Position numbers and translations under genes: made by a program
Notes under the pieces: model-generated
Seen by the model: the letters and a program-made list of their open reading frames with translations, nothing else
Told to the model about the DNA's origin: nothing
Databases searched by the model: none
Part shown: positions 34,516 through 46,443 of the stretch, piece after piece
Numbering within the stretch: position 1 is the stretch's first letter
How the letters are laid out: the number at the start of each line of letters is the position of its first letter
Assembly (NCBI GenBank): GCA_038025085.1
Contig: CM076139.1
Location: forward strand, 20,787,307 to 20,851,306
Length of the DNA: 64,000 nucleotides
Origin: Tetragonia tetragonoides
Lineage: Eukaryota > Streptophyta > Magnoliopsida > Caryophyllales > Aizoaceae
Reading direction: 5' to 3'

Positions 34516-36004
34516 TAGCTTTGCTGCCAATGGTGCTATATACATGTGCTGATGTGCATGTTACGGTATCCTTGCTGGCTCTTTTTGCGGTTTGAGTAAC
34601 TGAACAATCTTGTTTGATGATACTACTATTATATATTCTTTTTAAGTTTCAATCTGTATTTATTATCTTGTGCTACATCCGTTACTTAATATGGTGTGAG
34701 TTAGTTGTTCAAATTTTGAAAATCGTTCATTGTAGACGTCACTTAGCTTGTTATAGTGTTTATGATGTTTGTTTTGTTTGTATGGCTAGTATGCATATAT
34801 CAGATCTCTATGTTGCTGAAGGTCTTTTCTTGATGACAATAGGTCAAGACGTTGTGTACTGAAAAATTACCATATGAGGATCAGGAAAGTTGATTATGAT
34901 CAGTAAAATTATTGGAATATGCTTTATTACTGTTATTCGAAGGTGAATTCCTTTTTGTGAGCCATTGCAAAATATGCTTAAAGGGGATTATATTACCTGC
35001 TCGCCAACTGCTCCCTTTCCTTCAATTAGTTGTATTTCGGACATGGATACCTTGTGCTTAGTTGAGCCCCAACAAGCTGTACACATGATAGGCACTGATT
35101 GTGGCCTTGTTTAATGAAAAATAGTTTGGTAGGGCATAAGATTGAGTTGCCTTAGCATAAGAAATAGAATTAGAAGTTGAATCCAAGATTCATTAGAAAC
35201 ATTTAAGATTCACTTGTGCATTTTGAAGGTTCATAACTTCAGGTTTTTTTGGATGTTCTTTTGATCCTTGTTTAATTTTCTGTCAAGAATCTGATTTCTA
35301 GCTGTAGTTCTCAGATAATGAGCGTAGCCTACAAAGGGGGCACTTCTCTCGTGTTGTTTGTGCTTTGGTAGGGGAAGGAATAGGAAGGTGTGAACACTCA
35401 AGTTTCCCTCTACTTTCTAACAAACAAAATGGGGCTAATGAGAGATTTAGATTTGTCCACGCCCCTTTCAGTTCACTGACCGTGTTTGGTTGAGCCGATG
35501 TTCTATTGCTATCTCTTTTGTGCCACATATTTGATTACTCCCCCCATCTTTGTTTATTTTTCTATGTAGTTCATTATGAAATCAGATGTGTTGGCATGAT
35601 ATTACTCTCGTGTTGCAAGTGAATTATGATGGTGGAGATTTCTGAAAAACAGAGCTGCAAACTCTTATAAGAAGGCTGAAACCGAGGGTCTCGTTTTGTT
35701 TGTATGTTGGCTTGGCAGATTTGGCGAGACAGAAATTTGTCGGTCTTTGAGACACAACTATGTGATGCTCTCTTTATGTCAGACATGTAGGATGGAGGCC
35801 AAAAACTTACTACTGGGTTTGCTTTTGATGTGTTGTTTGGAGTTGGCAGTGTGACATAGCCATATGCTAGTTAGCTCATATTCTTAGTTTCAGGTTGGTT
35901 CAATTTGCTTCAATGCAAAATGTGAATAACTTACCAGTTTTTGCTGCTTGTTTATCATTCATTAATCAAAAGTTCTGAACATTTTATCAAACTTGGACTT
36001 TGCA

Positions 36005-36062
36005 AGCCTATTAGCTCAATTGGTAGAGCATGAATGGTGTGGGTTCGAATCCCACATAGGCT
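36005..36062 (+). ncRNA. tRNA-like sequence in element C, forward copy, anticodon arm missing
   Basis: 58 bases. Perfect acceptor (AGCCTAT with ATAGGCT), TA, perfect D stem (GCTC with GAGC, loop AATTGGTA), perfect T stem (GTGGG with CCCAC) and a canonical T loop (TTCGAAT). The anticodon arm is reduced to a short spacer (ATGAATG), so it cannot decode. A and B boxes are close to consensus. Confidence 0.7.
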
Positions 36063-36331
36063 CACGAGAATTTTAGTCATTTGTGTCGAGTTGCATACTT
36101 TGGTGTAATTTGTAACTGATTTAAGTCATTTGTGTCGAATTGCATACTTTGGTGAAGCAACCAGAAAACAACGACAGACAGCTGCCATCACAGCACCAAA
36201 AAATAGACATCTACCAGCAAACATGGTAGACAAACAGTGGTAGACAACAGCAACATAAGAGAGCAGCAACAACAAGAACACAACAGAAGTAGTGCCGAAC
36301 AACATCACAAAATAACACCATTCGAAGCATA

Positions 36332-36403
36332 AGTCTATGTAGGATTTGAACCTACACCATTTATGCGATTGCACAAACGCTCTACCAATTGAGCTAATAG
36401 ACT
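36332..36403 (-). ncRNA. tRNA-like cloverleaf in element C, reverse copy
   Basis: 72 bases on the minus strand. Perfect acceptor (AGTCTAT with ATAGACT), D stem (GCTC with GAGC) and T stem (GTAGG with CCTAC, loop TTCAAAT). Compared with the forward copy, the acceptor and T stem each change on both sides so that pairing is kept. The anticodon arm is TTTGTGC-AATC-GCATAAA, a 7-bp stem with a tetraloop. Confidence 0.72.
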
Positions 36404-36429
36404 AGCATATGCATTTCAACACCCTACTA

Positions 36430-39400
36430 TGAATGAAAGTTAACCCTATCATGTATAAAAGTTAAACCTATTTTTCTATGAAAGTTAATTCTTCTATGAT
36501 TATAAATGAACCCTTCTATGAATAAAAGTTAAACCCTACTATGAATAGAAGTTAATTCTAAGTAGGCAAAGTAATACGACAAGCGAGAGTGAAAGAGAAC
36601 TATTTGCACTTGGCTTTGTGCAAACTTCCTTCTTTTGCTGAGTGCCTTGACAAGAGACAGTCTCTCTAACCTCATCTTTTCCAGAGCATCTAGTAATTTA
36701 TGCTTCACGCTACCTCTTTACACCTCACCTGGAGCAACAGAAAATCAGAAAATGACGGAAAAAGCACGCAGTGTAGAGTGTACACACAGCCTATTTACTA
36801 AACGTGTGTGTAACCTAAGTAAAATACAAACTAGAACAAATCATATTGTTGTGTGCATAGAGTTATGTACCTAACTGAGAACATGTGACAAAAGCTGATT
36901 TAAAATGCCATTTTAATTCTGCACGTATCAATTCCCCCTCTCTCTTAATTGCCAAACAATCATTTAACCAACAAATCACCCATAAGACTTTCTATAAAAG
37001 TTAACCCCATTATGAATAAAAGTTAACCCTCCTACGAATAAAAGTTAAGCCTCCTATGAATAAAAGTTAACCCCATTATGAATAAAAAGCTACCCATTAT
37101 GAATGTCAGCCCCTCTCCTTTCCTAAGACTTAGCACAAAACTAGGCGAAGTAACACATATCTACAGAACCACGTACAACAAGGAAAGTGGTAAGTACACT
37201 TGGCTAAGCGTTGAATTTCTCCGGTAACTAATAAAATTGCGCTAATTACCACAGAAAAAAACAGCATATAAATTGCATTAACAGTTTCACATAGATTGTG
37301 TTCAATTTTTGGTGTATATGTCATGCAAAGCACATTCCATTAATACAACAATATGGATAGCATAAACAAAAAGTAAATGAACCTGAGAAGTAAAGTCAAC
37401 CCTATTTTCTATAAAAGTTAACCCTATTTTGAATAAAAGTTAACCTATTATGAATAAAAGTTAACTCCATGATTGTCTATTTGTTGTGGAATGACAGAAA
37501 AATAGAAACAAACAAAGACCACATACACTAGATACAAAAGTTACAGGTATATGTGGATAAAGGAATCAAATGGAGGTTTTTTAGATACACTGGGCTCATG
37601 CTAGATACAGAGTCAAACACATGGAAATTCCTTTCTCAATGAGCACAAGCAGCCAAGACAATCCATTTGGCCCTTTAAAGTTTAATCCCAGTAGAACCAA
37701 TCATTAGTCTCTCTTAACCCAATGTACAAGATTCATGTGGAGTTACGCATAACTTTTCATAGTAACAACTCCAGTAAAGAATAGAAATCATCTTCTACAG
37801 ACTCACAAGAACCTACCTACCCAAGCATTTGGGAAGGCACAAACCACACAGTAAAGAATGCTACTACAACCACATAATCAAAATACTCAAATCAAGGGTA
37901 CCAAGTATCTACGATATCTACAGAATCCCCAGCCCATCCACAGTTTTCAGTTTTCCACACACACAACAAGATTTATAAATGAAAAAAATTAAAAGTGAAA
38001 AACATAAAGAAAAAGAACAAAAGTTAACCCTATTATCAATAAAAGTTAACCCTATTATGAACAAAACGTTAAATCTATTATCTATAAAAGTTAACCTTAT
38101 CTATAAAATAAATCGATTATTGTAGCATAAAACATATTTCTACTTAACAAAGACAAGGAGGGAAATTTACACAAGAGATTCTGAAAAAAGACATGATACA
38201 TGCTCAACTACTGTGTAGCACGGTAGTGTTGCTACAAGGAGGGAGGCTTTCACTCAGGACATAACAAGAAGCAGAAGGCATAGAAGCAAGAAAACAGACA
38301 AGCTCAAACAGATTTGGTTAGAAAGGAAGTCCAGTAATACAAGTTAAAGGTCCGACAATGCAGAGATGATGGTTAGCAGCATCAAGTGACAGGGGAACCA
38401 TTCATGTATTTGGCCTTAACTTGACTCAGAATTTGCAAGGAACAACGTGTTGCATACTTTATCTGAACAACCAAGTTCTCCACGTTCACCCATGTCATCT
38501 ATCTCCTTTATGAAAGGTACCAGCTTTGCACACTACTTAACCTCTCTCTTTTTTTTAAATGTATTTAGTTAAGAGGCCACTTAACATGATATTTTTGCGT
38601 CATTTTGCTTTTACAATTAGCGCATGCTTCATCATTGAGTTAGCTGATGGTCTCAAATTATATGAACCAAAGTCTATCATATAAAGGTTTGGTAATGGCC
38701 CTATATTATGTTTCTGCAACTTTTTATTTAGTTGTTTTCTGCCACTTTTTATTTAGTTGTATTCTACAACTTTTTTTTAGTTATTTTCTGCAACTTAAGC
38801 CAGGAACGAATGTCCAAAAACATAACACAATCAATATTTCAGCCTACAACACTTGTATAACTCTCTATTCTAAGCAGTACAGTTACAGAGCTCACAATTT
38901 GTGGAAATGGAGGTAATTGAACTAACAATGCATCAAATTCAAACAAAATCGAAGCAACATTCCACTCTTCAGATGACTTTTAGCCCACGAAAGCCACAGG
39001 ATAGCTAAATTCCAGTAACAAAACCACAACCTCCTATCTTTCACTACCATAAACAACTTTCCTCGCTCAATTTTGCTGAAATTTGTAGAATAATGAATAG
39101 AGTGTGTGTGAGAGAGATAAGGTAACGACTGAAATCACTGAGGAAAACTACATTAGCAACTTCTTCATTCTCGAATAAAAGCATCGTCCATGTATTTTAC
39201 AGGGTTTTTCCCTTGTCAATAAACTCATCAGAAAATTAAGTGCATCTTTATCAATAGTAGCCTGTGTATATCTTTGGTAAAAAAAAAGACTCAATCGCGG
39301 GGAGAAAAAAGGCAGGTATGCAAGGAAGAATTGAATATATATAATGTCCAAATCCTCGAGTCAGAGAGTAAGCGATGGCATAAAACATGCTGAAGTCAAG

Positions 39401-40180
39401 GGGAAAAAGCAAGCAAATCAAAGCAGGTAAATAGCAAAATTCGTCACCTTTTTTTTGTGACAATGACAAATACACAAGCAGCATATATGCATGCTTGAAA
39501 CCAGCTAACATGGGCTATGAGTCCCTGCTACAGCGATAATACTTGGAATAGCCTCGGTGATAAGGGTTGGCCGCAGGAGGCAATCAGTGTTCCTAGAATA
39601 AGTTTGACCTACGAGCACCACCATCTTACCCTCTTCAAATCAATGCTCCAAACATAAGGAAATTATATTACCATTTAAGGATCCCTATCACCTAACCATA
39701 GGAAATAAGTAGAGAAACGCTAACTACCCAATTTTCAGACTTTAGAATTATACTGATTACAGAAAATTTTCAAACGATCAAACCCAACAAATATGCCCAG
39801 CACCCTATACAATATAACATCTTCTAGAACCCCATAAGGCCGTAGCAGCAGAATATGATCTGATGAGTGCCAGTACTGCCACTAGTTCCAGCCAAATAGT
39901 TGGTTTGAGTAAGGTGGTCCGGGTCCATGAACATGAGAATTAAAGTTAATCCTATTATCAATGAAAGTTAACCCTATTATCAATGAAAGTTAACCCTATT
40001 ATGAATACAAGTTAACCCTACGTACTAAGGATAAAAGTTAGCCCTACATTTTCTCTACGCACACATTCCCTTATACTATAAGAGTACATGAGAATTAAAG
40101 TTAACCATATTATCAATGAAAGTTAACCCTATTATGAATACAAGTTAACCTCACTAAGGATAAAATTTAACCCTACATTT
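36430..40180 (+). repeat. element C motif array, right part (AAAAGTTAACCCTATTATGA)
   Basis: About 25 copies in clusters (36430-36550, 36985-37095, 37390-37470, 38020-38105, 39940-40050, 40090-40175). Within clusters the unit is close to 22 bases. Confidence 0.85.
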
Positions 40181-40782
40181 TCTCTACACATACATTCCCT
40201 TATACTATAAGAGAGCCAGCCCATCAAATTACACAAACACTGTGTTTGACTCTGTAATGCAAACCTCTTTATGTTTGACTCTGTAATGCAAACCTATGTT
40301 GTTTGACTTTCTTAGTTTCGAACCCTCGGAAGGAAGTTGGTAACAAAGGAGTGTCATAGAGTAACTCTTTTGTTCCATAGGAAAACAATAAAAAGATGTC
40401 CTGGAAGGACATAAGAGTTTAAAGAGACAAGACACAATGGTTAAAACTAGACAGCTTATATGAATCTCGTATACATTATTGACCACAAATAAACCAACAA
40501 AAGAATTACAGCTAACAAGCAATCGAAACATATTCCACAACCTAATCACAATTCACACCATGATCAATTTGAGGGATATATATGACAAAACAAGGCAAAC
40601 AAAATAAGAAAATAAAAACACTCAGTACCCAACACACAGAACATTCAACCGTAGATTACTGGAAACACATAATTCATCCAAAATAACATACTACTTCAAA
40701 ACAAAACAAAAACAAAAACATAATTATAGAAAAATACCTCATAGAAGCACCATCATCATCACAAGAGTGGAAGCATCATTAG

Positions 40783-41578
40783 TGTTGGAGTATCCCTCCT
40801 ACATGGAGGAAGAACCCAATTAATTTGGGATATATTTGCTTACCATATGGGTTATCCATATGATGTTTAAGTGAAGGGCAATTTCGTATATTCACTCACA
40901 AGTGGCTTCCCTTATAAGCCAAAAGGTTAGAAGGGCTGAGTGCAAGAGAGAGAAAGCCTAGACACTCAAAAATTCAGGAGAAAAGTCTAGAAGAGAAGAG
41001 GAGAGAGAGAAGAGGAGCCACCCACGAATTTTGGTGCTGGCAGCCCAGAAATCCGCCCCGATCGACGACCAAACGAACTCCGATCGTCGCGAGATTTTAG
41101 CACGTTGTTCCTGACATCCCCCTCTTCAAATCCAACGGTCAGAATTTCATTTGGAGCTCTCTAACTCAGTTTTCTAAATTCAGCTCTTATTTTATACGAA
41201 ATTGTATTTCCACTCTTTTTGGGTGATGATTTGGGAGACTTGTTGTGCCAAGGTTGATCCTTGATGATTGTGAATACCTCTAGTTGATCTAGGGAAGAAC
41301 TATTGTTGTACCCACTTGTTAATTTGTTGATTAGTGGAGGTTTTGGCACCGTTTGTTAACGGTCCCGTGGTTTTTTCCCCACATCGGGGTTTCCACGTAA
41401 ATCCTTGCGTCTCCTTGTTTATTTACTGTTTTTGGGCTGATTTATAGTTCCATTTGCTGCTGTCATTTTGGTTCAATATTGTTTGGTTGCTTGAATTGGT
41501 TATTGCTCATATTTGCATCACAACCGGGGAAAAAGTCTTTGTTGCTTCCGCTTGTGTATTTGTGTGCTTTCCCCAACA
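40783..41578 (+). repeat. 5' LTR of the young copia element
   Basis: 796 bases from TGTTGGAGTATCC to CTTTCCCCAACA. A TATA-like TATAAG (40913-40918) precedes a purine-rich leader and is the likely promoter. Confidence 0.97.
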
Positions 41579-41581
41579 TAG

Positions 41582-41593
41582 TGGTATCAGAGC
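41582..41593 (+). other. primer binding site (tRNA-Met type)
   Basis: TGGTATCAGAGC three bases after the 5' LTR. Confidence 0.95.
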
Positions 41594-41632
41594 TTTGGTT
41601 AGAGTCATTGTGAATTTGTTGTGTTGTTAAAG

Positions 41633-44600
41633 ATGGATGAAAAATCTGGTGTGCACGGAATGATTAGTTTGAATTCTGGAAATTACTCCGTGTGGAAAAC
41701 TAAAATGGAGGATATCCTTTATGTGAAGGATTTGTATGAACCAATTTTAAATGCAACCATACCAACTGGTGTTGTTGAAAGTGAGTGGAAAATATTGAAC
41801 CGTAAAGCCGTTGGAACAATTAGACAATTTGTTGATATGAGTGTCCTCCAACATATTGCCAATGACACGAATGCTTATACTCTTTGGAAGAAACTTGAGA
41901 CCATGTATGAAAGGAAGAATGCCTTGAGTAAAGCGTCATTGATTAGAAAACTTGTGAAACTGGAATATAAAGATGGTGATAGCATAGTAGTTCACTTGAA
42001 TGAATTTCAAAGTTTGATTAACAAGTTGTCTGCAATGAAGATGAATTTAGATGATGAGCTGCAGGCATTGCTACTACTTTGCTCATTGCCAGAAAGTTGG
42101 GACACTCTATTTGTATCACTTAGCAACTCCGCACCAGAGGGCACGCTGACAATGGAAATTGTCAAAGCTAGTTTGTTGAATGAAGAAACTAGAAGGAAGG
42201 AAATGAGTTCCTCCACACAACCAGAGGCTAATGTGACACAAGAATCAAGCAGGGGAAGAAGTAAGACTCGATATCCCCAGCATAGAGACAAGTCCAGGGG
42301 GAGATCAAAATCAAAGGGTAAGATCATTTGCCACTATTGTGATAAGCCAGGCCACATTCAAAAACATTGCAGGAAAATGAAGAGAGACAAGTCCAGAGAA
42401 AGGAAAGAAAAGGGTGAGACATTCGGGCAACAACAAGAAGAGAAAGATAACAACACCACTGCAATTGCAACAAGTGATGAATTATTTTTTATTGGTGACC
42501 ATTGCCTAAATCTAGATAGTGATGATTGTACTTGGGTGATTGACACGGGTGCTTCGTTTCATCTAACCTCGCACCAAGATTACTTCTCATCTTACACCAG
42601 CGGTGACTTTGGCTATGTAAAGATGGGGAATGATGGCTCATCCAAGATTGTAGGCATGGGTACAGTGTGTTTGGAGACATCCACAGGTTGCAGTTTGGTG
42701 TTGAGAGATGTCCGACATGTTCCAGACATTCGGCTGAATTTGATATCTCCTGGGTTGCTCGATGATGCTGGTTACTCCAGCAACTTTGGTGGTGGAAAGT
42801 GCAAGCTTATCAAAGGAAGTTTGATTGTGGCTCGTGGGAGCAAGCAGAGATCCTTGTATGTGATGCAAGCTAAGTTGTGCAAAGGAGAAGTACACGCAGT
42901 TGATGATTCCTCCAGCGAGTTATGGCACAAGAGACTTGGTCACATGAGTGAAAGAGGTATGCAAATGCTTGCTAAGAAGCAACTCCTTCCTGATGTTCAA
43001 GGTATGTCCTTGAAACCCTGTGTTGATTGTTTAGCTGGAAAACAACATAGGGCAGCATTTCATACTCGTCCCCCATCTAGAAGAAAACATGCATTAGATC
43101 TTGTTCACACTGATGTATGTTCTATGGATACTAAGTCACATAGCGGTGCACTTTATTTTGTTACTTTTATTGATGATTATTCTAGAAAACTGTGGGCTTT
43201 TGTGTTGAAAACCAAAGACCAGGTACTACAGTTTTTCAAGCAGTTCCAGGCCAGAGTTGAGAGAGAAACAGGCCGGAAGCTCAAGTGTGTTAGAGCTGAC
43301 AATGGTGGAGAGTACAGGGGTCCATTTGAAGAGTATTGCAAAGTACAGGGCATCAGGCTTGAGAAGACAGTTCCCAAGACACCTCAGCTGAATGGACTTG
43401 CAGAGAGAATGAACAGAACAATTGAAGAAAGAATTCGATGTATGCTCTCTCATGCGAAGCTGCCTAGGATTTTTTGGGCCGAGGCAATGTTTACAGCAGT
43501 GTACCTCATCAACCGGTCACCTTCAGTTCCTCTTAATGGAGATGTTCCGCAGAGAGTATGGACTGGTAAAGAGGTATCATTCAGCCACCTGAGAGTCTTT
43601 GGGTGCCTTGCATATGTTCATATTCCCAGAGATGAGAGGTCCAAGCTTGATAGCAAGACAAAGCCATGCATCTTCCTAGGGTACTCAGAGGATGAGTTTG
43701 GGTACAGATTGTGGAATCCAGTTAGCAGGAAAGTGATTAGAAGCAGAGATGTAGTGTTCTTTGAAGACAAAACCTTTGCAGATTGTGAGAAGAAGAAACA
43801 ACCAGAGCCTTCTCCTAGTGACAGCGCCAACTCAGATCCAATATTTCCTGAAGTAACTCCTAGAGTTCAAGGGGGAGAACAACAGGAAGATGGCAATGAT
43901 GATCATAACAGTGATGATGGTGATGATGTTCAGCCACCACCAGATCATACACATGAAGAAGAACCCCATGTACAACCAGAACCACAGTTGAGAAGATCCA
44001 CCAGAGAGAGACAGCCTACCTCTAAATATCCAGCAGATGAGTATGTGTTGATGACCGACGGGGGAGAACCTGAAAGCTACGAGGAGGCTATGTCACATGA
44101 GCACTGCAAGGAGTGGTATAATGCCATGCAAGATGAGATGAAATCCTTGCATGAGAACCACACATATGACTTAGTGGAGTTGCCTAAGGGCAAGAGAGCA
44201 CTCAAGAACAAATGGGTGTACAGACTGAAAACTGGAGAAGATGGTTCACCACCTAGGTACAAGGCACGTTTGGTGGTGAAAGGCTCAGGTCAAAAGAAAG
44301 GCATAGACTTTGAAGAGATTTTCTCTCCAGTTGTAAAGATGTCTTCTGTTAGAGTTGTTCTTGGCTTAGCTGCTAGCATGGATTTGGAGTTGGAACAACT
44401 TGATGTGAAGACTGCTTTCCTCCATGGTGACTTAGAGGAGGAAATCTACATGGAGCAACCAGAAGGTTTCCAAGAGAAGGGAAGTGAGAAGCTTGTATGC
44501 CGTTTGAAAAAGAGTTTATATGGCTTGAAACAAGCACCTCGACAATGGTACAAGAAGTTTGAGTCTTTCATGAAAGACCACAGTTTCCACAAGACACATG

Positions 44601-45631
44601 CAGATTCATGTGTGTTTGTGAAGCATTACGCCGGAGGTGATTTTCTCATTCTCTTACTTTATGTGGATGACATGTTGATTGTTGGACAGGATAAGGAGAA
44701 GATTGCCAACCTGAAGAGTGCCTTGAGCAAGTCCTTTGCAATGAAGGACCTTGGCCCTGCAAAGCAAATTTTGGGCATGCGTATCTCTCGTGATAGGAAG
44801 AACAAGAAGATATGGCTATCACAAGAGAGTTACATCCAGAAGCTGCTAGAGAGGTTCAAGATGGACAAAGCTAAACCCGTGAGCTCGCCACTTGCAGGTC
44901 ACATGAAGCTAAGCTCCAGCCAGTGTCCTACAAGTGAGAATGACAAGAAAGAGATGATGACGGTGCCTTATGCATCCGCCGTGGGGAGTTTGATGTATGC
45001 CATGGTATGCACTAGGCCAGACATTGCACATGCCATTGGGGTTGTTAGCAGGTTCATGTCTAATCCTGGTAAGGAGCATTGGGCAGCAGTAAAGTGGATC
45101 ATGCGGTATCTCAGAGGTACTTCTAGAGTGTGTTTATGCTTTGGTCCCGGACAACCTGTGTTAGATGGCTACACAGATGCTGATTTGTCGGGTGATATTG
45201 ATGCTAGTAAGTCTACCTCCGGATACTTGATGACAATTGCAGGGGGAGCTGTTTCATGGCAATCAAAATTGCAAAAGTGTGTTGCTCTGTCTACCACAGA
45301 ATCTGAGTATATGGCAGCGGTTGAAGCTGGCAAGGAGTTTATTTGGATGAGAGATTTTCTAGAGGAGTTGGGTTTGAAACAAGACAAGTACCCTCTTTAT
45401 TGTGATAGTCAAAGTGCCATCCACCTTGCCAAGAATGCAGCCTACCATTCCCGAACCAAACACATACGGAGGAGGTATCATTGGATTCGAGAAGCGGTAG
45501 AAGACAAGTCATTTGAGCTTGTGAAGATTCACACCGATCTCAACGGATCGGACATGTTGACGAAGGCCTTGCCTAAGGAGAAACTTCTTGTTTGTAGAAA
45601 GATTGCGGGCTTGGTCGAGCCCCCCATGTAG
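41633..45631 (+). CDS. Ty1/copia gag-pol polyprotein
   Basis: One open frame encodes all functions needed for copia retrotransposition in cytoplasmic particles. Numbering is from an upstream in-frame ATG at 41621; the ATG at 41633 (MDEKSGVHGM) is the more likely start because gag N-termini of this type begin so. Domains: gag (about 5-230), zinc knuckle CHYCDKPGHIQKHC (about 237-250), protease WVIDTGASFHLTS (about 304), integrase HHCC (about 434-480) and core (FIDDYSR, RADNGGEYR, LNGLAERMNRT), RT with LEQLDVKTAFLHGDLEEEIY and LLLYVDDMLIVG (about 1013), and RNase H with GYTDADLSGD, TTESEYM and YCDSQSA (about 1184-1320). Protease DTG, integrase D-D-E and RT aspartates are intact. The style resembles the Tork/Tnt1 lineage, but this was not tested. 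Confidence 0.96.
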   Translation: MDEKSGVHGMISLNSGNYSVWKTKMEDILYVKDLYEPILNATIPTGVVESEWKILNRKAVGTIRQFVDMSVLQHIANDTNAYTLWKKLETMYERKNALSKASLIRKLVKLEYKDGDSIVVHLNEFQSLINKLSAMKMNLDDELQALLLLCSLPESWDTLFVSLSNSAPEGTLTMEIVKASLLNEETRRKEMSSSTQPEANVTQESSRGRSKTRYPQHRDKSRGRSKSKGKIICHYCDKPGHIQKHCRKMKRDKSRERKEKGETFGQQQEEKDNNTTAIATSDELFFIGDHCLNLDSDDCTWVIDTGASFHLTSHQDYFSSYTSGDFGYVKMGNDGSSKIVGMGTVCLETSTGCSLVLRDVRHVPDIRLNLISPGLLDDAGYSSNFGGGKCKLIKGSLIVARGSKQRSLYVMQAKLCKGEVHAVDDSSSELWHKRLGHMSERGMQMLAKKQLLPDVQGMSLKPCVDCLAGKQHRAAFHTRPPSRRKHALDLVHTDVCSMDTKSHSGALYFVTFIDDYSRKLWAFVLKTKDQVLQFFKQFQARVERETGRKLKCVRADNGGEYRGPFEEYCKVQGIRLEKTVPKTPQLNGLAERMNRTIEERIRCMLSHAKLPRIFWAEAMFTAVYLINRSPSVPLNGDVPQRVWTGKEVSFSHLRVFGCLAYVHIPRDERSKLDSKTKPCIFLGYSEDEFGYRLWNPVSRKVIRSRDVVFFEDKTFADCEKKKQPEPSPSDSANSDPIFPEVTPRVQGGEQQEDGNDDHNSDDGDDVQPPPDHTHEEEPHVQPEPQLRRSTRERQPTSKYPADEYVLMTDGGEPESYEEAMSHEHCKEWYNAMQDEMKSLHENHTYDLVELPKGKRALKNKWVYRLKTGEDGSPPRYKARLVVKGSGQKKGIDFEEIFSPVVKMSSVRVVLGLAASMDLELEQLDVKTAFLHGDLEEEIYMEQPEGFQEKGSEKLVCRLKKSLYGLKQAPRQWYKKFESFMKDHSFHKTHADSCVFVKHYAGGDFLILLLYVDDMLIVGQDKEKIANLKSALSKSFAMKDLGPAKQILGMRISRDRKNKKIWLSQESYIQKLLERFKMDKAKPVSSPLAGHMKLSSSQCPTSENDKKEMMTVPYASAVGSLMYAMVCTRPDIAHAIGVVSRFMSNPGKEHWAAVKWIMRYLRGTSRVCLCFGPGQPVLDGYTDADLSGDIDASKSTSGYLMTIAGGAVSWQSKLQKCVALSTTESEYMAAVEAGKEFIWMRDFLEELGLKQDKYPLYCDSQSAIHLAKNAAYHSRTKHIRRRYHWIREAVEDKSFELVKIHTDLNGSDMLTKALPKEKLLVCRKIAGLVEPPM

Positions 45632-45647
45632 GAGTGAGGGGGAGATT
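45631..45647 (+). other. polypurine tract of the young copia element
   Basis: GGAGTGAGGGGGAGATT lies directly before the 3' LTR. Confidence 0.9.
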
Positions 45648-46443
45648 TGTTGGAGTATCCCTCCTACATGGAGGAAGAACCCAATTAATTTGGGATATAT
45701 TTGCTTACCATATGGGTTATCCATATGATGTTTAAGTGAAGGGCAATTTCGTATATTCACTCACAAGTGGCTTCCCTTATAAGCCAAAAGGTTAGAAGGG
45801 CTGAGTGCAAGAGAGAGAAAGCCTAGACACTCAAAAATTCAGGAGAAAAGTCTAGAAGAGAAGAGGAGAGAGAGAAGAGGAGCCACCCACGAATTTTGGT
45901 GCTGGCAGCCCAGAAATCCGCCCCGATCGACGACCAAACGAACTCCGATCGTCGCGAGATTTTAGCACGTTGTTCCTGACATCCCCCTCTTCAAATCCAA
46001 CGGTCAGAATTTCATTTGGAGCTCTCTAACTCAGTTTTCTAAATTCAGCTCTTATTTTATACGAAATTGTATTTCCACTCTTTTTGGGTGATGATTTGGG
46101 AGACTTGTTGTGCCAAGGTTGATCCTTGATGATTGTGAATACCTCTAGTTGATCTAGGGAAGAACTATTGTTGTACCCACTTGTTAATTTGTTGATTAGT
46201 GGAGGTTTTGGCACCGTTTGTTAACGGTCCCGTGGTTTTTTCCCCACATCGGGGTTTCCACGTAAATCCTTGCGTCTCCTTGTTTATTTACTGTTTTTGG
46301 GCTGATTTATAGTTCCATTTGCTGCTGTCATTTTGGTTCAATATTGTTTGGTTGCTTGAATTGGTTATTGCTCATATTTGCATCACAACCGGGGAAAAAG
46401 TCTTTGTTGCTTCCGCTTGTGTATTTGTGTGCTTTCCCCAACA
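45648..46443 (+). repeat. 3' LTR of the young copia element
   Basis: Same length and, as read by eye, same sequence as the 5' LTR, including an identical 62-codon antisense frame in both copies. Confidence 0.97.

Larger units (their letters stand above)
40783..46443 (+). mobile_element. intact young Ty1/copia element
   Basis: Complete structure: 796-bp LTRs that match by eye along their length, TG...CA ends, tRNA-Met primer site, one uninterrupted 1336-codon polyprotein, polypurine tract, and a perfect 5-bp target duplication ATTAG (40778-40782 and 46444-46448). It lies inside element C. Matching LTRs indicate recent insertion. All the expected catalytic residues are present, so it may still be able to move. 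Confidence 0.97.

Noticed and set aside
30696..36403. Functional tRNA genes
   Set aside because: Acceptor, D and T arms are good, but no copy has a normal 7-base anticodon loop, and one lacks the arm.
29690..40180. CRISPR-like array or telomere repeat
   Set aside because: Motifs are short, diverged and irregularly spaced. AACCCTA inside the element C motif resembles the telomere unit by chance, but the array lacks the 7-base period.
40229..40549. 106-codon minus-strand frame in element C
   Set aside because: No recognisable domain, and it overlaps tandem pieces and motif copies.
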